This document shows positions 16,317 through 25,642 of a stretch of 64,000 nucleotides of DNA, one piece after another (positions within the stretch are counted from its first letter, which is position 1; every line of letters starts with the position of its first letter). The stretch is taken from contig CAWCSS010000009.1 of the NCBI GenBank assembly GCA_963798325.1, forward strand, positions 620,001 to 684,000, written 5' to 3'. A program made the translations under genes and the position numbers. The notes beneath the pieces were generated by a model. That model made no database searches and was not told the origin of the DNA. It saw only the letters and a list, made by a program, of their open reading frames with translations. The stretch is from Solirubrobacter sp963798325 (lineage in GTDB: Bacteria > Actinomycetota > Thermoleophilia > Solirubrobacterales > Solirubrobacteraceae).

Positions 16317-17611
16317 TCGGCCGGGTCGTCATCGCGGGCACGAGCTCGGGCGCGGGCAAGACGACGGTCGCCACCGGCCTGATGGCCGCGCTTCGAGAAC
16401 GCCGCCGCGTTCAAGGTCGGGCCCGACTTCATCGACCCGAGCTACCACGCCCTCGCCACCGGCCGGCCCGGCCGCAACCTCGACGCGTTCCTCTCCGGCC
16501 CGGAGCTGATCGCGCCGCTCGTCCGCCACGGCTCCAGCGGCGCCGACATCGCGGTCATCGAGGGCGTGATGGGCCTCTACGACGGCGCCTCCGGGCGCGG
16601 CGAGCTGGCGTCCACCGCCCACGTCGCCAAGCTCCTGCAGGCGCCGGTGGTCCTCGTCATCGACGCGGCCGCGATGGCCCGCAGCGTCGCCGCGATCGTC
16701 CACGGCTTCCGGACGTTCGATCCCGCGGTCAACGTCGCGGGCGTGATCCTCAACCGGGTCGGCAGCGAGACCCACGCGAACATCCTGCGCGAGGCGCTCC
16801 CCGGCGTGCGCGTGTTCGGCGCGCTCCCGCGCGACGCCTCGCTGGAGGTCCCCGAGCGTCACCTCGGGCTCGTGCCGGTCGCCGAGCGCGACGCCGCGCG
16901 CCGAAGCGGTGATCGAGCGCGCTGGGACAGCGCGGTGGCCGCGCACTGCGACCTCGAAGGCATCCGTCGAGCTCGCCAGGAGCGCGCCCGGCGCTGCCCG
17001 GCGAGGCGTGGGAACCCGGCGACGCGCCGCCCACCGCGCGGGTCGCGATCGCCCGCGGTCCCGCGTTCTCCTTCCACTACGAGGAGAACCTCGAACTGCT
17101 GCGCGGAGCGGGCGCCGAGCTGATCGCGTTCGATCCGCTCCACGACGAGACGCTGCCGGACGCCGACGCGCTGATCCTCGTCCGGCGGCTTCCCCGAGGT
17201 CTTCGGCGCCGAGCTGGCCGAGAACCCGCTCAAGCACGAGATCGCCGCCTTCAAGGGGCCGATCCTCGCCGAGTGCGGCGGGCTGCTGTATCTGGCGAGC
17301 ACCCTCGACGGGCGCGAGATGTGCGGCGTGCTGCCGGTCGAGGCGCACATGACCGACCGCCTCACGCTCGGCTATCGCGAGGCGGTCTCGCTCGGCGATC
17401 ACCCCGTCTGGCCGCCGCGGCACGAGCGATCCGCGGCCACGAGTTCCACTACTCGCGGGTGAGCACGCCTGGCACGGCGTGGGAGCACCAGCGCGGCCGC
17501 GAGGGCCACGTGCAGGGGCTCGTGCACGCGTCCTACCTGCACACCCACTGGGCGGCGACGCCCGAAGTCGCGACCCGGCTCATCTCGGCCGTGCGAGAGT
17601 CAGTGGCGTGA
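16313..17611 (+). CDS. cobB: Cobyrinic acid a,c-diamide synthase (frameshifted)
   Basis: About 432 aa when frames are joined. GTG 16313 overlaps the corrected cobO stop (GTGA). Order: VIAGTSSGAGKTTVATGLMA as P-loop, FKVGPDFIDPSYHALATGRP, IEGVMGLYDG, AGVILNRVGSETH, then the glutaminase part with PILAECGGLLYLAS (Cys nucleophile in AECGG) and the C-terminal LVHASYLHTHWA with catalytic His. Shifts lie near 16393, 16905, 17190 and 17400. It amidates the a and c side chains with glutamine. Ends with a GTGA overlap to cobI. Confidence 0.88.
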
Positions 17612-18282
17612 AGCTGGTCGGTGTCGGCGTCGGTCCGGGCGATCCGGAGCATTTGACCCTCAAGGCGCTGCAGCGCGTTGCGGGAGGCCGACCGCGTCTT
17701 CGTCCCCGACGGCGGCCGCGCGGCGGAGATCGTGGCCGAGCACGTCGCGGTCGAGCCGCTCGACGTTCGCGATGAGCGACGTGCGCTCGCGCGAGGGCCA
17801 TTGGGAGCGAGCGGGAGCGCGGATCGCGCAGCTCGGCGGCAGCGTCGCCTTCGCCACGATCGGCGACCCGAACCTCTACTCGACCTTCACCTACATCGCG
17901 CGCGCGGTGCTCGCGCTGCGGCCGGACACGACGATCGAGACGATCCCGGGGATCACGGCGATGCAGGACCTCGCCTCGCGCTCGGGCACGGTGTTGGCCG
18001 AGGGCGACGAGCGGCTCGCGCTGGTCCCCTACACGGCGGGTGACGAGTCGCTGCGCGAGGCGCTGGCGAGCTTCGACACGGTGATCGTCTACAAGGGCGG
18101 CCGCCACCTTCCGGCGGTGCTCGAGGCGGTGCGCGACGCCGGGCGCGAGGCGACCTACGGCGAGGAGCTCGGCCGCGCCGGCCAGACGCTCGTCGCTCCA
18201 GACGGCTCCGCCCCCTACTTCTCGACCGTGATCGCCAACCTAAAGGGGCCAGGCCCCTTTAGGTTCGGGGGGTGGCGCGTGA
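17608..18282 (+). CDS. cobI: Precorrin-2 C20-methyltransferase (frameshifted; palindromic repeat in its C-terminus)
   Basis: ~225 aa. Starts GTG 17608: VKLVGVGVGPGDPEHLTLKA, the tetrapyrrole methylase signature. Further: FATIGDPNLYSTFTY, IETIPGITAMQDLASRSG, VIVYKGG, and APYFSTVIA near the end. Shifts occur at ~17683 and ~17775. After STVIA the frame enters palindrome copy 3, adding NLKGPGPFRFGG. A six-G run (18267-18272) carries a probable extra G: without it the gene ends at TGA 18280, overlapping the cbiQ GTG; with it cobI and cbiQ read as one frame. It uses SAM to methylate C20 of precorrin-2. Confidence 0.88.
18237..18265. repeat. Palindromic element, copy 3 (perfect 29 bp)
   Basis: Arm AACCTAAAGGGGCC, central A, then the exact reverse complement. 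It lies inside the 3' end of cobI, 14 bases before the cbiQ start, and encodes NLKGPGPFRF at the tail of the protein. Identical over 29 bases to the copy at 24704. Confidence 0.9.
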
Positions 18283-19002
18283 GCAACGCCCATCAGGAGG
18301 TCGTCACCGCGGTCGAGACGCCGCTGCACCGCGCGCCCGCCGAGTGCAAGGTGCTGGCGACGATCCTGTTCGTGGTCGCGGTCGCGCTGGTCCCGCGCGG
18401 GCACCTCGTGTGGCCCTACGCGGTCGATTTCGCCCTGCTGTTCGGCCGTCGCCGTGTTCGCCCGGGTCGACCCGCGGATGCTCGCGGGCCGGATGATGAT
18501 CGAGCTGCCGTTCGTGCTGTTCGTGATCGTGCTGCCGTTCGTCGCCGAGGACGGGCTGTGGCTGGCGTTCGGGATCGTCTGCAAGGCGACGCTGGCGGTG
18601 CTCGCGACCGGCGTGCTCGCCTGGACGACGACGAGCACCGAGATCCTGCGCGGGGCCGAGCGGCTCGGGCTTCCGCGCCAGCTCGTCGCCATCGCCGGCT
18701 TCGCGCTGCGCTACTTCAACGTCATCGCCGAGGAGCTGCGGCGGATGCGGGTCGCGCGGGTGCAGCGCGGCGACCAGGCCCGCTGGCTCTGGCAGTCCAA
18801 GGCGGCCACCAAGGGCATCGGCGCGCTGGCCGTGCGGACCTTCGAGCGCGGTGAGCGGGTGCACGTCGCGATGCTCGCGCGCGGGTACGACGGCCGCATG
18901 CCCGCGCTGCAGCTCGCGCCCGCCGCGTCCGCGCTGGCCTGGGCGGGCGCGGCGGTCGTGCCCGTGGCGGCGTTCGCGGTGCTGATCGGGGCGTGGCTGT
19001 GA
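18279..19002 (+). CDS. cbiQ: Cobalt ECF transporter transmembrane subunit CbiQ (frameshifted)
   Basis: ~240 aa, GTG 18279 (VSNAHQEVVTAVETPLHRAP). Hydrophobic segments: ILFVVAVALVP, FVLFVIVLPFVAEDG, and a C-terminal pair around ALAWAGAAVVPVAAFAVLIG. The coupling motifs of the T component are visible: GAERLGLPRQLVAI, AEELRRMRVARVQRG and RGERVHVAMLARGYDG. One base is in excess near 18450. T subunit of the CbiMQO cobalt importer, linking the membrane S component (CbiM) to the ATPase (CbiO). Confidence 0.9.
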
Positions 19003-19913
19003 GCCTCGCGATCGCCACCGCGTCGCTGATGGTCGTCGGCCACGGCACGCGCGACAGCGACGGCCTCGAGGAGTTCTGGACGCTTGCCGGGCACATCCGC
19101 GAGGCGGCGGGCGAGCTGCCGGTCGGGTTCGGGTTCATCGAGCTCGCGGAGCCGCAGGTCGACGCGGGGATCGACGAGCTGGTCGCGCGCGGCTCGCGCG
19201 ACGTCGTGAGCGTCCCGCTGGTGCTGCTCGCCGCGGGGCATCTGAAGAACGACGGCCCGGCGGCGTTGACCCGCGCTCGCTCGCGGCACCCGGGCGTCGA
19301 CTTCCGCATGGGCCGCGACCTCGGCATCGACCCCGTGGTGCTGGAGATCGTCGAGGACCGCGCGCGCGCGGCGGGCGGCGATGCGGTCGTGCTCGTCGGG
19401 CGCGGCTCGTCGGACCCGGACGCGACCTCGGACCTCTACAAGGTCGCGCGGCTGCTCTCCGACAACCGCGGGCTGGGGATGGTCGAGCCCGCCTTCGCCG
19501 GCGTCGCGCAACCGTCCGTGAGCGACGCGCTGGAGCGCTGCCGGCGGCTCGGCGCCACCCGGGTCGCGGTCGTCCCGTTCTTCCTGTTCACCGGCGTGCT
19601 CGTCCCGCGCATCTACGCCGAGGCGGCCGCGTACGCCGCAGAGCACGACGATCTGACGGTGGTCGCGGGCGCCCATCTCGGCCCCGACCGGCGGCTCGCG
19701 CGGCTCGTCCTGGAGCGCTACCGCGAGGCGCTGACCGGCGACGTGCGGATGAACTGCGATCTGTGCACCTACCGGGTCCGGCTCCCGGGCTACGAGGACA
19801 AGGTGGGCACGCCGATCTCGCTGACGCCGCACGGCGACGGTCCCGCTCGCGGGTCTCGGCGCGCGCGGCGGGCGACGCGGGCGCCCGCGAAGCTGCCGCC
19901 GCTGCGGCCCGCG
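18999..19913 (+). CDS. cbiX: Sirohydrochlorin cobaltochelatase, two-domain CbiX with MxCxxC motif; frame continues into CbiO
   Basis: GTG 18999 overlaps the cbiQ stop. Domain 1 begins LMVVGHGTRDSDGLEEFW (catalytic His in GHGTR), then FIELAEPQVDAGIDEL and VPLVLLAAGHLKNDGP. Domain 2: VVLVGRGSSDPDATSDLYK and VAVVPFFLFTGVLVPRI. The tail GDVRMNCDLCTYRVRLPGYE holds the MxCxxC motif known from Fe-S-containing long CbiX. There is no stop after it: a basic linker (RGSRRARRATRAPAK) leads in the same frame into CbiO. The end given is where a GTG could start CbiO. It would insert Co2+ early, into sirohydrochlorin or factor II. Confidence 0.88.
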
Positions 19914-20664
19914 GTGGTCGAGGTCGGTCCGACGATCCTGTCGCTGGATTCGCTGCGATACGCCTACCCGGACGGCACGGAGGCGCTGAGCGGCGTGTCG
20001 TTGAACCTCGCGGCCGGAGAGCGCGTCGCCCTGCTCGGGCCCAACGGCGCGGGCAAGACGACGCTCGCACTCGGCCGCCTGCGGCGCGCTCGAGGACCTG
20101 ACGGGAACCGTGACCGTCGGCGAGACGACGCTCGCGCGCGAGACCCGCGCCGAGATCCGCCGCCGCGCCGGGATCGTCTTCCAGGACGCCGACGATCAGC
20201 TCTTCATGCCCACCGTCGAGGAGGACGTCGCGTTCGGCCCGGCCAATCAGGGGCTGACCGGCGATGCGCTGCGAGCGCGCGTGGACGAGGCGCTGGAGGC
20301 GGTGCGCCTGCAGGAGCTCGCGTCGCGGCCGACGCATGCGCTGAGCGCCGGTGAGCGTCGCCGCGCGGCGATCGCGGGCGTGCTGGCGTGCAAGCCGGAC
20401 GTGCTGATCCTGGACGAGCCGACGGCGACGCTGGACCCGGCGGCGCGGCGCGAGCTGCTCGACGTGCTGGTGTCCCTGCGGCTCGGGATCCTGCTGGTCA
20501 CGCACGATCTCCCCTACGCGCTCGAGCTCTGCCCACGGGTCGTCGTCCTCGACCGCGGCCAGGTCGTCGCCGACGGGGCCACGCGCGAGGTCCTCGCCGA
20601 CGAGGGCTTCATGCGCGCGCACCGCCTGGAACTGCCCGCCGGCTTCAACCCGTTGACCTCATGA
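19914..20664 (+). CDS. cbiO: Cobalt ECF transporter ATP-binding subunit CbiO (frameshifted)
   Basis: ~250 aa ABC ATPase. SLDSLRYAYPDGTEALSGVS, Walker A LLGPNGAGKTTLAL, Q-loop GIVFQDADDQLFMPTVEEDV, signature ALSAGERRRAAIAGVLA (variant of LSGGQ), Walker B DVLILDEPTATLDPAARR and the switch LLVTHDLPYAL. A +1 shift near 20075 sits just after Walker A. It has no clear own start: GTG 19914 is one candidate, but the frame is continuous with CbiX upstream, so a CbiX-CbiO fusion is possible. Energises CbiMQ. Confidence 0.9.
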
Positions 20665-21413
20665 GCCTGTTCATCGTCGGCCTCGGCCCCGGCGCCCCGG
20701 AGCACCGCACCGCCGCCGCCGAGCGGGCGGTCCGCGGCGCGGACGTCGTGATCGGCTACAGCCCGTACATCGATCTGTGCGCCGACCTGCTGACCGGCCA
20801 GGAGGTCATCCGCGGCGCGATGGGCGAGGAGCTCCTGCGCGCGCGCGAGGCCGTCGCGCTGGCGCGCACACGCACGGTCGCGCTGGTCTCCTCCGGCGAC
20901 GCGGGCGTGCACGGCATGGCCGCCCGGACGCTGGCGCTGGCCGCCGACGTCGAGGTCACCGTGATCCCGGGTGTGACCGCGGCGCTGGCCGCCGCCGCTC
21001 GCCTCGGCGCGCCGCTGGCCGATGACTGGGCGTCGCTGTCGTTGAGCGACCTCCATGTGCCGTGGGAGACCGTGGAGCGCCGGCTGACCGCGCTCGCCGC
21101 CTCCGGGATCGCGCTCGCGCTCTACAACCCGCGCTCTAAGACCCGCACCGAGCCGTTCGAGCGGGCGCTGGCCATCCTGCGCGCGCATCGCGCCCCGGAC
21201 ACGCCGGTCGCGATCACCACCGATGTCGCTCGCGAGGGCGAGCGCATCGAGCACTCCACGCTCGCGACGCTGGACGCCTCCACGGTGACGATGCGCTCGC
21301 TCGTGCTCGTCGCGGGTGAGACGGCCGCGTGGGCGGGACCGTGGCTGGTCGCGGAGCGAGACGCGGCCTCGCGGGACGCGCCGCCGGCGCCTGCCGGGGA
21401 GGCGCCCTCGTGA
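20661..21413 (+). CDS. cobJ: Precorrin-3B C17-methyltransferase
   Basis: 250 aa, intact. ATG 20661 overlaps the cbiO stop. MSLFIVGLGPGAPEHRT, VIGYSPYIDL, VALVSSGDAGVHGMA, VTVIPGVTAALAAAARLGAP and LALYNPRSKTR are CobJ/CbiH signatures. It methylates C17 and drives ring contraction to precorrin-4. Its usual substrate precorrin-3B needs CobG, which is not in the window. Confidence 0.95.
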   Translation: MSLFIVGLGPGAPEHRTAAAERAVRGADVVIGYSPYIDLCADLLTGQEVIRGAMGEELLRAREAVALARTRTVALVSSGDAGVHGMAARTLALAADVEVTVIPGVTAALAAAARLGAPLADDWASLSLSDLHVPWETVERRLTALAASGIALALYNPRSKTRTEPFERALAILRAHRAPDTPVAITTDVAREGERIEHSTLATLDASTVTMRSLVLVAGETAAWAGPWLVAERDAASRDAPPAPAGEAPS

Positions 21414-22133
21414 CCGTCCACCTCGTCGGCGCCGGCCCCGGCGACCCCGCGCTGCTCACGATCGCCGCGCTCGACCGGCTCCGCGACGCGCGCGTGGTCG
21501 TCTATGACCGGCCGTCGATGGACGCGATCATCGCGCTGGCGCCGCCGGATGCGGAGTTCCACTGCGTCGGGCGGGCGCCAGGACGCCGGGCGCTGCACCA
21601 GACCGAGGTCAACGACGCTGCTCGTGGAGCTCGGCCGCGCCGGCGACGTCGTGCGGCTCAAGAGCGGCGACCCGTTCGTCGCGTCGCGCGGCGGTGAGGA
21701 GGCGGTCGCGCTGCGCGACGCCGGCATCGAGGTCGACGTGATCCCCGGTGTCTCGTCCGGGCTGGCCGCGCCCGCCGCCGCCGGCATCCCGCTGATGCTC
21801 CGGCAGCTGTCGGTGACGACCACGTTCGTCGACGGCAACGACGACGACGAGCACGCCGAGCCGCCCGACTGGGCGACGCTCGCCCGGCTCGGCGGGACGC
21901 TGGTGATCCTCACCGGCCGCGGCCGGATCCGCCGGATCGCCGCCGCGCTGATGGACGGCGGCCGTGCGCCCGACACGCCGATCGCGGCGATCAGCGCTGC
22001 GAGTCGCCCCGAGCAGCGGGTCCTGCGCGGCACGCTCGCCGCGCTGCCCGCGCCCCTCCCACCCCCCGTGACCTTTGTCATCGGCGCCGCCGCGGCGCTG
22101 GAGCTCTCGTGCACATCCCCGACGGCTTCCTGA
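21410..22133 (+). CDS. cobA: Uroporphyrinogen-III C-methyltransferase (frameshifted)
   Basis: ~240 aa from GTG 21410, overlapping the cobJ stop. TVHLVGAGPGDPALLTIAAL, VVVYDRPSMDAIIAL, LHQTEVND, then VVRLKSGDPFVASRGGEE, VIPGVSSGLAAPAAAGIPLM and LVILTGRGRIRRIA. One extra base near 21610. It doubly methylates uroporphyrinogen III to precorrin-2, the entry step of the corrin branch. The end overlaps cbiM by 25 bases. No HemD domain is fused. Confidence 0.92.
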
Positions 22134-22750
22134 CCGGCGAGGCCGCCGCGATCGGCGCCGCGGTCGGGATCGCGGGCGTCGCCGTGTGCCTGCGCGGCGC
22201 CCGCCGGACCGCGCGTGAACGCGACCTCCCGCTCGCCGGCCTCGCCGCCGCGTTCTTCGTCGTCGGTGAGGCGCCGCTCGTCCCGCTCGGGGTCGGCACG
22301 CAGGCGCACCTGCTCGGCGGGGTGCTGGCCGTCTCGCTGCTCGGGCCCTACCTGGGCGCGCTGGCGATCACCGTCGTGTGCCTGATCCAGCCGCTCGTGT
22401 TCGGCGACGGCGGGATCACGACGCTCGGCCTGACGGTCACGAACCTCGCGCTGATCCCCGCGTTCATCGGCTACCCGATGCTGCTGGCGTTGCGCCGGGT
22501 GATCGGCATCCCGCTGGCGTGCGGGCTCACCGCCGCGTTCTGCGTGATGCTCGCCGCCGTGGTCTTCACGCTCGAGGTGACCTTCGGCGCGGCGGGGCAG
22601 ATCGACAAGAGCGCGATCGCGGCCACCACGCTCGGCTCCTACGCGATCGTGGCGGTGGTCGAGGGCATCCTGACCGGCCTGATCGTGCGCGGCATCATGG
22701 CGCTGCGGCCCGACCTCGTGCACATCGCCCGCGGGCGGGTGGCGGCGTGA
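22109..22750 (+). CDS. cbiM: Cobalt ECF transporter substrate-binding membrane subunit CbiM
   Basis: 213 aa starting GTG 22109 with MHIPDGFLTGEAAAIGA: the first residues Met-His-Ile-Pro-Asp-Gly provide the N-terminal cobalt-binding His typical of CbiM. About six hydrophobic segments follow; GTQAHLLGGVLAVSLLGPYL and DGGITTLGLTVTNLALIPAF are conserved. No CbiN gene is seen, so the importer appears to be CbiMQO only. Embedded between cobA and cobM with overlaps at both ends. Confidence 0.95.
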   Translation: MHIPDGFLTGEAAAIGAAVGIAGVAVCLRGARRTARERDLPLAGLAAAFFVVGEAPLVPLGVGTQAHLLGGVLAVSLLGPYLGALAITVVCLIQPLVFGDGGITTLGLTVTNLALIPAFIGYPMLLALRRVIGIPLACGLTAAFCVMLAAVVFTLEVTFGAAGQIDKSAIAATTLGSYAIVAVVEGILTGLIVRGIMALRPDLVHIARGRVAA

Positions 22751-23535
22751 TCTGGTTCGTCGGCGCCGGCCCCGGCGCACCCGATCTGCTGACCTTGCGC
22801 GCCGCGCGCATCCTCGGCGAGGCGGACGTGATCGTGTGGGCGCGGTCGCTGGTCGACGAGGCGATCCTCGAGCACTCCCGCCCCGGCGCCGAGCTGATCG
22901 CCTCCGACGACAAGACCTTCGACGACGTGCTGGCGATCTACCGCCGCGCCGCCGAGGAGGGCCTGAGCGTCGCCCGCGTGCACTCCGGCGACCCGACCCT
23001 CTACGGCACGCTGCACGAGCAGCTCGGCGCCTGCCGCGCCCTCGGGCTGGAGGTCGAGATCGTCCCCGGCGTCTCGTCGTTGTCCGCGGCCGCCGCGGCC
23101 CTCGGCCAGGAGCTGACGATCCCCGACGTCAGCCAGTCGCTGATCCTCACCCGCCGCGCGCAGCGGACGTCGATGCCGCCCAACGAGTCGCTGACGGCGA
23201 TGGCCGCCCACGGCACGACGATGGCGCTGTTCCTCTCCGTCCGGCGTCCGCGCGAGCTCCAGGCCGACCTGATCGCGGGCGGCTACGCGCCCGAGACGCC
23301 GTGCGCGGTCGTCTACAAGGCGAGCTGGCCGGACGAGATCGTCATCCGCTGCCCGCTGGCCGAGCTCGGCGACCAGATCCGCGCCGCGAAGATCACCACC
23401 CAGGCGCTCGTGCTCGTCGGCCCCGCGCTCGGCGGCGCGCAGGGCGGCCAGGCCCACGTCTACGACCCCGGCTACGGGCACCGCTACCGCCCGCTCGGCC
23501 GCCCCGACCGCTACAAGAACCGTGCCGAAAGCTAA
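22747..23535 (+). CDS. cobM: Precorrin-4 C11-methyltransferase
   Basis: 262 aa, intact, GTG 22747 overlapping the cbiM stop. VIWFVGAGPGAPDLLTLRAA, VARVHSGDPTLYGTLHEQLG, VEIVPGVSSLSAAAAALGQE, QSLILTRRAQRTSMPPNESL and VVYKASWPDE are diagnostic of CobM/CbiF. It methylates C11 of precorrin-4 to give precorrin-5. Confidence 0.96.
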   Translation: MIWFVGAGPGAPDLLTLRAARILGEADVIVWARSLVDEAILEHSRPGAELIASDDKTFDDVLAIYRRAAEEGLSVARVHSGDPTLYGTLHEQLGACRALGLEVEIVPGVSSLSAAAAALGQELTIPDVSQSLILTRRAQRTSMPPNESLTAMAAHGTTMALFLSVRRPRELQADLIAGGYAPETPCAVVYKASWPDEIVIRCPLAELGDQIRAAKITTQALVLVGPALGGAQGGQAHVYDPGYGHRYRPLGRPDRYKNRAES

Positions 23536-24704
23536 AGGGTCGGACCCGTCAACCGTGGTGTGTGTTCTCGGCGTGAGCGGCGGGCGGGTGCCACCGGGTA
23601 CCGAGTCGCTGCTGGCCGGGGCCGCGGTGGTCGCCGGCGGTCGCGCGGTGCTCGACGCGCTCGCTCCCGCCGGCGCGCGTCGCGTCGTGCTCGGCCGGGA
23701 CCTCGAGGCGACGCTGGAGCGACTCGCCGGGGAGCCGGGCCCGGTGTGCGTGCTCGCGTCCGGCGATCCCGGCTTCTTCGGCATCGTCCGCGCGCTCTCG
23801 GCGCACGCGGCGCTCGACGTCCGGCCGGCGCCGTCGAGCGTTGCCGTCGCCTTCGCGCGGCTCGGGCTCCCGTGGGACGACGCGCTCGTCGTCTCCGCCC
23901 ACGGCCGCGACCCGCGCGCCCGCGATCAACACGGCGCTGCGCCATCCGAAGGTCGCGATCCTCACCGAGCCCCGCGCCCCCGCCGAGCTGATCGTCGAGG
24001 CCCTCGCCGGACGGTCGGTCACGGTCGCCGAAGCGCTCGGCACGCCCGCCGAGCGCCTGCACGCCGACCCGCCGTTCGCCGAGCCCAACGTGGTGATCGT
24101 GCACGAGCCCACGCAGGGCCGCGCGACGGTGTGGCCGCCCCGCACGCCGGATCGCTGGGCGCTCCCGGAGAGCGCGTTCGAGCACCGCGCGGGGATGATC
24201 ACCAAGGCGGAGGTCCGGGCCGTCGCGCTCGCCGCCCTCGGGCCCGGGACCGGCGACCTGGTGTGGGACGTCGGCTGCGGCAGCGGCTCGGTGGCGATCG
24301 AGTGCGCGCGCCTCGGCGCGGCGGTGATCGCGATCGACGACGACCCGGACGCGATCGCGTCGACCGAGCGCAACGCGGCCACGCACGACGTGCCGGTGCG
24401 GACGATCGCCGGCGCGGCGCCAGGGTCGCTTGACGAGCTCCCGGACCCCGACGCCGTGTTCGTCGGCGGCGGCGGCGCGGCGCTGCCGGCGATCCTCGAC
24501 GCCGCCGCCCCGCGCACCCGCCGCGCGCTGGTCGTGACCCTCGCGCTGGTCGAGCGGATCGCCCCGGCGATGGAGCAGCTCGCGGCCCACGGCTTCGACG
24601 TCACCGCGACGACGCTGCAGGCGAACCGCCTCAAGCCGCTCGCGGGCGGTCACCGCCTCGCCGCCGAGAACCCGGTCACCGTCATCACGGGGCGTCGCCC
24701 ATGA
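23522..24704 (+). CDS. cobL: Precorrin-6Y C5,15-methyltransferase (decarboxylating), CbiE-CbiT fusion (frameshifted)
   Basis: ~393 aa. GTG 23522 overlaps cobM by 14 bases. N-terminal CbiE-like methylase: VCVLGVSGGRVPPGTESLL, VCVLASGDPGFFGIVRAL. C-terminal CbiT-like part: FEHRAGMITKAEVRAVALAA, VWDVGCGSGSVAIECARL (SAM motif) and AVFVGGGGAALP. A +1 shift near 23925 lies in the CbiE part. The first ~12 residues (VPKAKGSDPS) precede the usual family start and are encoded by a shortened relative of the palindromic element. It methylates C5 and C15 with decarboxylation. Confidence 0.92.
23532..23549. repeat. Possible degenerate palindromic element at the cobL start
   Basis: CTAAAGGGTCGGACCCGT: central 11-bp palindrome GGGTC-G-GACCC preceded by CTAAA as in the full elements, but the right arm (GTCAACC) has diverged. 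It lies at the start of cobL and encodes KGSDP, comparable to KGPGP in the intact copies. Probably a related or decayed copy. Confidence 0.45.
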
Positions 24705-25078
24705 ACCTAAAGGGGCCAGGCCCCTTTAGGTTGGTCGCCGGCGTCGGCTGCAGCCTCGGCTGCCCGCCCGAGGAGTTGCGCGCGCTGGTCGAGGCGACCC
24801 TCCCGGCCGGGACGCTCGTTGCGCTCGCCACGGTCGACCGGCGCGCCGAGGAGCCGTGCATGGTCGAGACCGCGGCCGCGCTCGGCGTTCCGCTGCTCAC
24901 CCACTCGGCGGAGGCGCTCGCCAGCGTGAGCGTGCCGACGCCCTCGGCCGTCGTGGAGAAACATGTCGGCACGCCGAGCGTCGCCGAGGCCGCCGCGTTG
25001 CTGTCCGGCACGCGGCTCATCGTGACCAAGCGCCGATCGGCGCACGCAACCTGTGCGGTAGCCCAATGGCCCGAGTGA
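24701..25078 (+). CDS. cobE: Cobalamin biosynthesis protein CobE/CbiG C-terminal domain
   Basis: 125 aa, ATG overlapping the cobL stop (ATGA). Family core: LVAGVGCSLGCPPEELRAL, TVDRRAEEPCMVETAAALGV, LASVSVPTPSAVVEKHVGTP and SVAEAAALLSG, matching the C-terminal domain of CbiG and stand-alone CobE. Residues 2-9 (NLKGPGPF) are unlike the family and come from palindrome copy 4, inserted directly after the start codon. The CobE role in the aerobic pathway is not firmly settled. Overlaps cobH by 13 bases. Confidence 0.85.
   Translation: MNLKGPGPFRLVAGVGCSLGCPPEELRALVEATLPAGTLVALATVDRRAEEPCMVETAAALGVPLLTHSAEALASVSVPTPSAVVEKHVGTPSVAEAAALLSGTRLIVTKRRSAHATCAVAQWPE
24704..24732. repeat. Palindromic element, copy 4 (perfect 29 bp)
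   Basis: Identical to the copy at 18237: arm AACCTAAAGGGGCC, A, then the reverse complement. It lies immediately after the cobE ATG and over the last base of the cobL TGA, so it sits exactly at a gene junction and encodes NLKGPGPFRL at the start of CobE. Confidence 0.9.
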
Positions 25079-25642
25079 TCCATCCCATCGAAATCGAGAG
25101 CTACAGGATCCTGCGCTCGCGGATCGACCTGTCGCACCTGCCGCCGCTGTCGCGCGCGGTGGCCGAGCGGGTCATCCACGCGGCCGCGGATCTGTCCTTC
25201 GGCGACAGCCTGATCCTCGACGAGGCCGCCCTGATCAGGGGCCGCGAGGCGCTGCATCAACGGCGCGCCCGTGTACTGCGACTCGCGCATGACCGCCTCG
25301 GGGATCACGTCGCGGCGGCCGATCGTGCCGCTCGACGACGCCCGCGCCACCCGCCGCGAGGGCGTGACCCGCTCCGCCGCGGCGATGCGCCTGGCCACCT
25401 CGGAGGCGTCCGAGGGCGCCGTGTGGGTGATCGGCAACGCGCCCACCGCGCTGGCCGAGCTGATCGCGCACCCACCGCCCAAGCCCGCGCTGATCGTCGG
25501 GCTGCCGGTCGGCTTCGTCGGCGCCGCCGAGGCGAAGGCAGCGCTGGCGGACTCCGGCCTGCCATCGGTCACCAACCGCGGCGAGCGCGGCGGATCGGCC
25601 GTCGCCGTGGCCGCCGTCAACGCCCTGATCTACTACGAATGA
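25066..25642 (+). CDS. cobH: Precorrin-8X methylmutase (frameshifted)
   Basis: ~191 aa from ATG 25066 (MARVIHPIEIESYRILRSRI). Second half: VYCDSRMTASGITSR, AAMRLATSEASEGAVWVIGN, KPALIVGLPVGFVGAAEAK and SVTNRGERGGSAVAVAAVNA, all CobH/CbiC signatures. One extra base near 25257 separates the halves. It moves the C11 methyl group to C12, giving hydrogenobyrinic acid. Overlaps cobU by four bases (ATGA). Confidence 0.93.
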
